NCBI RefSeq assembly: GCF_013114835.1
Contig: NZ_JAAVLW010000006.1
Location: 121,001-185,000 of the forward strand
Source: Bradyrhizobium archetypum
GTDB lineage: Bacteria > Pseudomonadota > Alphaproteobacteria > Rhizobiales > Xanthobacteraceae
DNA length: 64,000 nt
Reading direction: 5' to 3'
Below are positions 59,919 to 64,000 of the stretch, piece after piece (position 1 is the stretch's first letter; each line of letters begins with the position of its first letter). The position numbers and the translations under genes were made by a program. Below the pieces are notes generated by a model. That model had not been told where the DNA came from and did not search any database. It saw nothing but the letters and a program-made list of their open reading frames with translations.

Positions 59919-60719
59919 ATGAAACTGACGCCACAGCAGATCGAATTCTTCAACCGCGAAGGCTGGCTGTTCCTGCCCGAATTGTTCAGCCAGGAGGAAG
60001 TGGACTATCTCGCCCGCGAGGCCGTCAGCATCTATGACGCCAACCGGCCCGAGGTGTGGCGCGAGAAGAGCGGCGCGCCGCGCACCGCCTTTGCCGCACA
60101 CCTCTACAACGAGGCGTTCGGTATTCTCGCCGCACATCCACGCATGATCGAGCCGATCGAGCAGATCTTCGGCGAGAAGGTCTACATGCACCAGTTCAAG
60201 ATCAACGCCAAAGCTGCCTTCACCGGCGATGTCTGGCAATGGCATCAGGACTACGGCACGTGGAAGCGCGACGACGGCATGCCGGAGCCGCGCGCGATGA
60301 ACATTGCGATCTTCCTCGACGAGGTGATGCCGATCAACGGCCCCTTGATGCTGGTACCGAAGAGCCAGCACGCCGGCGACCTCAAGGCCTCGCACGACCT
60401 TGAGACCACCTCCTATCCGCTGTGGACGCTGGATGAGGAGACCGTCACGCGGCTGGTGAAGGAAGGCGGCATCGTCGCCCCCACCGGCAAGGCCGGCGGC
60501 ATGCTGATGTTCCACGGCAATCTGGTGCACGGATCAAGCGGCAACATCACGCCCTACCCGCGCAAAATCGTCTATCTGACGTTGAACGCGGTCTCAAACT
60601 ACATCCGTACGCCCACGCGGCCGGACTACATCGCGCATCGCGATTTTACGCCGATTCAGATGGTGGACGATGATGCGCTGTTGCGGCTGGCGCGTGCGCA
60701 TCGGCAAGCCGCGGAATAA
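59919..60719 (+). CDS. Phytanoyl-CoA dioxygenase (PhyH) family protein, ectoine-hydroxylase-like
   Basis: 266 residues from ATG 59919, with CAGGAG upstream. Fe(II)/2-oxoglutarate-dependent double-stranded beta-helix. Iron ligands are His and Asp in QWHQDYGTW (about 108) and His in HGNLVHGSSGN (about 205). The C-terminus RPDYIAHRDFTPI closely resembles the same place in ectoine hydroxylase EctD. Other ectoine genes are not in the window, so the substrate may differ. Operon-like with the SAF dehydrogenase. Confidence 0.92.
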   Translation: MKLTPQQIEFFNREGWLFLPELFSQEEVDYLAREAVSIYDANRPEVWREKSGAPRTAFAAHLYNEAFGILAAHPRMIEPIEQIFGEKVYMHQFKINAKAAFTGDVWQWHQDYGTWKRDDGMPEPRAMNIAIFLDEVMPINGPLMLVPKSQHAGDLKASHDLETTSYPLWTLDEETVTRLVKEGGIVAPTGKAGGMLMFHGNLVHGSSGNITPYPRKIVYLTLNAVSNYIRTPTRPDYIAHRDFTPIQMVDDDALLRLARAHRQAAE

Positions 60720-60727
60720 GGTTTTAT

Positions 60728-60822
60728 CGTCATTCCGGGGTGGCGCGATAGCGTCGAACCCGGAACCTCCCTTTCATCTCTGGATTCCGGGTCTGTGCCA
60801 AGTGGCGCATCCCGGAATGACG
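60728..60822. repeat. Intergenic palindromic repeat (CGTCATTCCGGG...CCCGGAATGACG)
   Basis: Perfect 12-base inverted ends: CGTCATTCCGGG at 60728-60739 and CCCGGAATGACG at 60811-60822, with an inner TCGAACCCGGAA / TTCCGGGTCTG pair. A well-known class of dispersed palindrome in Bradyrhizobiaceae. Sits between the dioxygenase and dehydrogenase genes. Confidence 0.85.
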
Positions 60823-60840
60823 GCCGATCGGATCACTCCC

Positions 60841-62154
60841 ATGAACCTTCACCGCCTTCTCAACGCCCGCCTTGCTGCCGGCAAACCGGTTCGCGTCGCG
60901 CTGATCGGCGCCGGCAAGTTCGGGTCGATGTTCTTGTCGCAGGTGCCGCATACGCCGGGGCTCGAAGTGCCCGTCATCGTCGACATCGATCGCGATCGCG
61001 CCCGCGAGGCGTGCCGCACCGTCGGCTGGGATGCAGAGCGGATCGCGCGAACCGCGTTCACCGACGATGGCGCCCGCGCGATTGCAGGCGGCGCGATGGA
61101 CGTCGTAGTAGAGGCCACCGGCAACCCGGCGGCCGGCATCAGGCATGCCCGCGCGGCGATTGCGGCCGGCAAGCATGTCGTCATGGTCAATGTCGAGGCC
61201 GATGTGCTGGCCGGCCCGCTGCTCGCGGAAGAAGCACGCAAGGCCGGCGTGGTCTATTCGCTGGCCTATGGCGACCAGCCGGCGCTGACCGCCGAAATGG
61301 TGGACTGGGCGCGCGCGACCGGCTTTCGCGTCGTCGCCGCCGGCAAGGGCACGAAGTACCTGCCCGCTTATCACGATGTGACGCCGGACGGCGTTTGGAG
61401 CCATTACGGGCTGACGGCCGGCGAAGCGCAATCGGCCGGCATGAACCCGCAGATGTTCAACTCGTTTTTGGACGGCACCAAATCCGCGATCGAAATGGCG
61501 GCGATCGCGAACGCTTGCGGGCTCGACGTGCCGTCGGATGGGCTGTTGTTTCCGCCCTGCGGTGTCGACGATCTGCCGCATGTGATGCGGCCGCGCGACA
61601 AGGGCGGCGTGCTGGAAAAGGCGGGCTTGGCGGAGGTTGTGTCTTCGCTCGAGCGCGACGGCCGTCCCGTCTTCCGCGACCTGCGCTGGGGCGTTTATGT
61701 CGTGCTGGAGGCGCCGAATGACTACGCCGCCGATTGCTTCAAGCAATATGGGCTGAAGACCGACGCTTCAGGCCGGTATGCGGCGATGTACAAGCCCTAT
61801 CATCTGATCGGCCTCGAGCTGAACATTTCCATCCTGTCGGCCGCGCTACGCAACGAGCCGACCGGGCAGCCGCATGATTTTCGTGGCGACGTCGCAGCGG
61901 TCGCGAAACGCAATCTGCGTGCGGCTGAAATGCTCGATGGCGAAGGCGGCTACACGGTTTGGGGAAAATTGATGCCGGCATCGAAGAGTCTCTCGGCCGG
62001 CGCGCTGCCGATCGGACTGGCGCATCACGTCAAGCTGAAGAACGACGTCGCCCACGGCGCGGTCGTGCGCTGGAGCGATGTCGAGGTCGACGAAAACAAC
62101 GAGACCATCAGGACGCGCAGGGCGATGGAAGCAGCATTCGCCGCGCGACGATAA
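60841..62154 (+). CDS. NAD(P)-dependent oxidoreductase with homoserine-dehydrogenase-like and SAF domains
   Basis: 437 residues from ATG 60841. Rossmann fold with VRVALIGAGKFGSMFLSQ (about 18), then DVVVEATGNPAAGIRHARAAI and MVNVEADVLAGPLL. The middle part resembles homoserine-dehydrogenase-like catalytic domains. The C-terminus (about 380-430) is SAF-like: GGYTVWGKLMPASKSLSAGAL, PIGLAHHVKLKNDVAHGAVV. Members act in sugar-acid or polyol oxidation. It follows the PhyH gene after a dispersed repeat, in the same direction, probably under the GntR regulator. Confidence 0.9.
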   Translation: MNLHRLLNARLAAGKPVRVALIGAGKFGSMFLSQVPHTPGLEVPVIVDIDRDRAREACRTVGWDAERIARTAFTDDGARAIAGGAMDVVVEATGNPAAGIRHARAAIAAGKHVVMVNVEADVLAGPLLAEEARKAGVVYSLAYGDQPALTAEMVDWARATGFRVVAAGKGTKYLPAYHDVTPDGVWSHYGLTAGEAQSAGMNPQMFNSFLDGTKSAIEMAAIANACGLDVPSDGLLFPPCGVDDLPHVMRPRDKGGVLEKAGLAEVVSSLERDGRPVFRDLRWGVYVVLEAPNDYAADCFKQYGLKTDASGRYAAMYKPYHLIGLELNISILSAALRNEPTGQPHDFRGDVAAVAKRNLRAAEMLDGEGGYTVWGKLMPASKSLSAGALPIGLAHHVKLKNDVAHGAVVRWSDVEVDENNETIRTRRAMEAAFAARR

Positions 62155-62574
62155 TCGTGCGTATCGGCGTCGCGCTGCAGCCGGAAATTTCACCAATCGC
62201 ACATGCATGTTGAGGTCGAACTGCGCCCCTCGAGCATGCTTGCACGGCGGAATTACCGCAATGCGGCATTTCGAATTAACCCTATTTCGTCGGCCGTCGC
62301 CTTAGTATTTCGGCGGGTGAATCAGCGTTGCGCTTAGCATTCAGGCAATTCTCCGCCCCTGCGACGTAGCCAGTGCCCTTGATTATCGACCACCAATTCG
62401 TCATCCTGCCTTTCAGGTCCACAGAGCCGGGAAATTGATTGCGAACACAAGAGCCTGGGTTTTCAGGGCCCATATTCCTAAACAACAGTCCGCCACCAGC
62501 CATCGGTAAATCAGAGAAAACGACACCAGATCGTTGTCCCTTGGTCGGTATCGGCGATAACAGAGGGGAAACAA
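62155..62574. other. Intergenic region, no gene seen
   Basis: 420 bases upstream of the TRAP protein gene, visibly richer in A/T than flanking genes, especially 62260-62570. It presumably contains the TRAP gene promoter. Open frames here lack support. I see no clear hairpin or operator. Confidence 0.5.
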
Positions 62575-63663
62575 ATGAAACGTCGTGATTTCTTGAAAGC
62601 GGGCGGCGTCGGTCTCGCTGCCAGTGCGGTTGCCGCGCCGGCGATTGCGCAATCCAACCCGGAAATAAAGTGGCGCTATACGGCAAGCTGGCCGAAGGCA
62701 CTCGATACGCTGTATGGCGGCTGCGAATATTTCGCCAAGCGCGTCGCCGAAATCACCGACAACAAATTCCAGATTCAGCCGTTCGCAGCCGGCGAAATCG
62801 TACCCGGCCTGCAGGTGCTCGACGCCGTTTCGAACGGCACCGTCGAGATGGGCAATACCGCGCTCTACTATTACTGGGGCAAGAATGCGGCCTTCACCTT
62901 TGGAACGTCGCTGCCGTTCGGCCTTAACACGCGCTCGCATATTTCCTGGCTGCGTTTTGGCGGCGGCACGGAGATGCTCAACGACCTCTTGAAGGAATAT
63001 AACTGCATCGGCGTGCCGACCGGTTCGACCGGCGCGCAGATGGGGGGCTGGTTCCGGAAAGAGATCAAGTCGATGGAGGATTTCAAGGGCCTGAAATTCC
63101 GCGTCGGCGGTTTCGCAGGCACCATCATTGCCAAGGTCGGCGGCGTGCCGCAGCAGATCGCCGGCGGCGACATCTATCCGGCGCTGGAAAAGGGCACCAT
63201 CGATGCGGCCGAATGGGTCGGTCCCTACGACGACGAGAAGCTCGGCTTCGTGAAGGTCGCGAAGTATTACTATTATCCGGGATGGTGGGAAGGCACCGGC
63301 CAGGGCCATAACATCATGAACCTCGAGAAGTTCAATGCCCTGCCGAAGCACTACCAGGCCGCGATCGAGACCGCGTCCTATGACACATTCACCTGGGTCA
63401 CCGGCAAATACGACTACGTCAATCCGCCGGCGCTGAAGCGGCTGTTGGCCGCGGGCGCGATCCTGCGTCCGTTCCCGCAGGAAGTGCTCGAAGCCTGCTA
63501 CAATGCCGCCAGCGGCATCTACGCCGATCTCTCCAAGAGCAACCCGCACTTCAACAAGATGTATGCGAGCCTGTCGGCGTTCCGTAACGAATCGCTGGCG
63601 TGGAATCAGGTAGCTGAGCTGAGCTACGACAGCTTCATGATGCGGATGCGCACCCGGACCTGA
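62575..63663 (+). CDS. TRAP transporter solute-binding protein (DctP/TakP type), orphan paralog
   Basis: 362 residues from ATG 62575, with AGGGGA upstream. Twin-arginine-like signal MKRRDFLKAGGVGLAASAVA ending at APAIAQ. Shares long identical stretches with the protein at 8697 (LDTLYGGCEYFAK vs LDTLYGACEMFAK, GGWFRKEIK, GTIDAAEW.GPYDDEKLGF), so a paralog. Ligand-contact residues in VEMGNTALYYYWG and WWEGTGQGHN. No DctQ/DctM genes flank it. A strong terminator follows. Confidence 0.95.
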   Translation: MKRRDFLKAGGVGLAASAVAAPAIAQSNPEIKWRYTASWPKALDTLYGGCEYFAKRVAEITDNKFQIQPFAAGEIVPGLQVLDAVSNGTVEMGNTALYYYWGKNAAFTFGTSLPFGLNTRSHISWLRFGGGTEMLNDLLKEYNCIGVPTGSTGAQMGGWFRKEIKSMEDFKGLKFRVGGFAGTIIAKVGGVPQQIAGGDIYPALEKGTIDAAEWVGPYDDEKLGFVKVAKYYYYPGWWEGTGQGHNIMNLEKFNALPKHYQAAIETASYDTFTWVTGKYDYVNPPALKRLLAAGAILRPFPQEVLEACYNAASGIYADLSKSNPHFNKMYASLSAFRNESLAWNQVAELSYDSFMMRMRTRT

Positions 63664-63685
63664 GGCCGACAGAGCAATCACAAAC

Positions 63686-63715
63686 AAAAGCCCCGGAGAT
63701 CTCTCCGGGGCTTTT
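63686..63715. terminator. Strong bidirectional Rho-independent terminator
   Basis: AAAAGCCCCGGAGA-TC-TCTCCGGGGCTTTT: a perfect 14-base stem with a 2-base centre, A-run on one side and T-run on the other. It ends the TRAP gene (22 bases past its stop) and can also serve the convergent minus-strand gene that ends at 63818. Confidence 0.95.
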
Positions 63716-63817
63716 CGTTGAGCGGGTTGCTCTTTGTCTGATGCGTTGTCTTCACGCGAGGCGCGCGCCCCACGGATCAAGTCCGAGGGACGTGTTTCGC
63801 TTGAAAACGCTTGCGGA

Positions 63818-64000
63818 CTATTCCTCGCTTTCGCCAAGCACCTCGGCGAGCTTGTCGTAATATTTCGCCACGAGATCGATATTGCCCTTGTTCTCGATCG
63901 CCGGCGGCGGCGACTTCAGGGCCTCATTGAGATCGGCGAGTGCTTCCTTCTTGTCCTTGGCCGACATCTTCTTGTCGGCCTGGATCTGGGCGATCTGCGG
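63818..64000 (-). CDS. C-terminus of a small hypothetical protein (runs off the right edge)
   Basis: 60 codons and a stop (TAG read from 63818-63820) on the minus strand, beginning outside the window. It is rich in Lys/Asp/Glu/Ala and helical: KKMSAKDKKEALADLNEALK, then NKGNIDLVAKYYDKLAEVLG. Likely a short soluble protein. The Lys/Ala/Glu-rich composition suggests a coiled coil or small helical bundle. No family assigned. Confidence 0.7.
   Translation of the reverse strand, partial: PQIAQIQADKKMSAKDKKEALADLNEALKSPPPAIENKGNIDLVAKYYDKLAEVLGESEE

Noticed and set aside
62413..63837. A 474-codon open frame on the minus strand, longer than the plus-strand TRAP gene it covers
   Set aside because: The plus-strand frame has a signal peptide and full DctP motifs. 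The antisense frame is Arg/His/Asp-rich, shows no family motif and runs through a strong terminator, so it is a high-GC shadow.

Overview
The window looks like chromosomal DNA of a high-GC alphaproteobacterium, most likely Bradyrhizobium or a close relative in the Nitrobacteraceae. This rests on GC-rich coding sequence, the families present (DUF3775, DUF4167-like, DUF6496-like, an ECF41 sigma factor with a carboxymuconolactone decarboxylase) and dispersed intergenic palindromes. No rRNA operon, CRISPR array, transposase or integrase was seen. All calls come from reading the sequence; no database search was run.

Left flank (1-12.9 kb). A type I secretion ABC transporter runs off the left edge. 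It is divergent from a cysteine-free, acidic 491-residue protein that may be its substrate. Next come a membrane cytochrome b fused to an ethylbenzene-dehydrogenase-type heme domain and an adjoining [2Fe-2S]/flavin reductase. Convergent with these is a minus-strand run: copper amine oxidase, TRAP solute-binding protein, gamma-glutamyltransferase (frameshifted) and a zinc-ribbon metallo-beta-lactamase-fold protein. A divergent AraC/FeaR-type activator sits upstream of this run. It reads as an amine-utilisation module.

Exopolysaccharide locus (12.9-39.9 kb). A minus-strand operon runs exoY-like priming transferase, manC, FkbM methyltransferase, ugd, UDP-glucuronate 4-epimerase. Opposite it lie a tiny membrane protein, a PPP-type phosphatase, an export lipoprotein-like protein, an outer-membrane barrel, an ExoP/Wzc tyrosine kinase, a polymerase, a glycosyltransferase, two acyltransferases and a flippase. 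Further right are a GH10 glycanase, three more glycosyltransferases, a small Cys-rich secreted protein, a methyltransferase and a large RTX-type secreted glycosidase. The parts (GDP-Man, UDP-GalA, five sugar transferases, O-methyl and O-acyl transferases) fit the Man/Glc/Gal/GalA, partly 4-O-methylated and acetylated EPS known from Bradyrhizobium japonicum. This is a Wzx/Wzy-type assembly system with its own secreted glycanases.

Housekeeping and stress stretch (40-43 kb): a uracil-DNA-glycosylase-like protein without Fe-S cysteines, a tandem universal stress protein, two small DUF proteins (one very basic), and an initiator tRNA followed by a terminator.

Catabolic and detoxification stretch (43.3-54.8 kb): GMC oxidoreductase, SDR lacking the usual Tyr-Lys pair, quinone-reductase-like dehydrogenase, DUF3775 protein, two paralogous MBL hydrolases bracketing a FAH-family hydrolase, a GST and a serine beta-lactamase-fold enzyme, then an O6-methylguanine methyltransferase and tandem alpha/beta hydrolases.

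Right flank (54.8-64 kb): a HAMP/adenylate cyclase; a carboxymuconolactone decarboxylase divergent from an ECF41 sigma factor, with an apparent bidirectional ECF41 promoter between them; a methyltransferase divergent from a GntR regulator with a palindromic operator candidate; a phytanoyl-CoA-dioxygenase/ectoine-hydroxylase-like enzyme; an SAF-domain dehydrogenase; a second orphan TRAP binding protein followed by a strong terminator; and the C-terminus of a small minus-strand protein. Four or five dispersed palindromic repeats lie between genes at 44.9, 48.4, 49.4, 59.8 and 60.7 kb.
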